From JBBDIO01 sp040880365 (GTDB taxonomy: Bacteria > Chloroflexota > Anaerolineae > Caldilineales > Caldilineaceae), in contig JBBDIO010000236.1 in assembly GCA_040880365.1 (NCBI GenBank), forward strand, positions 1 to 13,700: DNA of 13,700 bases, in the 5' to 3' direction. Of this stretch, positions 13,678-13,700 are shown piece after piece. Both the position numbers and the translations under genes were made by a program. How positions within the stretch are numbered: position 1 is the stretch's first letter; each line of letters begins with the position of its first letter. The notes beneath the pieces were generated by a model, which saw only the letters and a program-made list of their open reading frames with translations, made no database searches and had not been told where the DNA came from.

Positions 13678-13700
13678 TCATTTTCCACTCTGTACGAATT

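Overview
The window (13.7 kb, GC-rich, about 60% G+C by eye) looks like a bacterial chromosome fragment, most likely from the Chloroflexota (Caldilinea/Anaerolineae-like). This assignment is an inference from four traits: a very large BTAD/NB-ARC/TPR (AfsR-like) regulator, a huge multidomain secreted protein ending in a Pro-Asp-rich linker plus a short 'IFLP..TR' tail, GGATGAG-type heptamer repeats between genes, and strong GC bias that creates many shadow ORFs. No 16S rRNA, tRNA or other taxonomic marker is present.

Region 1 (1-2910, + strand) is a compact phage-like block. It holds the 3' end of a sigma-70 region-4-like protein, a protein resembling a phage head-tail adaptor, and a 672-residue protein that combines an Asp-box (BNR-like) beta-propeller region with a tail-hub-like C-terminal half. 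The first two overlap by ATGA and the third follows after a 34-nt gap, so they are probably one operon whose upstream part lies outside the window.

Region 2 (2911-3389) is non-coding on the + strand. It holds what looks like a degraded piece of a PAS-type sensor gene on the - strand, a plausible sigma-70 promoter, and four phased TGCAC..CATC repeats just ahead of the next gene.

Region 3 (3390-5603, + strand) is a two-gene catabolic unit: a xylose-isomerase-like TIM-barrel protein (sugar phosphate isomerase/epimerase family) and a mandelate racemase/muconate lactonizing enzyme family member with its metal ligands and His/Asp dyad intact. They probably act on a sugar or sugar acid; the substrate cannot be read from the sequence.

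Region 4 (5604-9992, - strand) starts with a heptamer-repeat hairpin that separates convergent genes. It then holds a 1438-residue exported protein with DUF11/CARDB-like domains, a DAP/GEVED-like module, a carboxypeptidase-regulatory-like domain, a cupredoxin-like domain that has lost all four copper ligands, a (Pro-X-Asp)17 linker and a short C-terminal tail.

Region 5 (9993-10407) is a 415-bp divergent intergenic region rich in small palindromes and repeats. It separates the secreted-protein gene from region 6 (10408-13605, + strand), a 1065-residue SARP/AfsR-like regulator that may be translated from a leaderless mRNA. The window ends in a short non-coding stretch with a weak hairpin.
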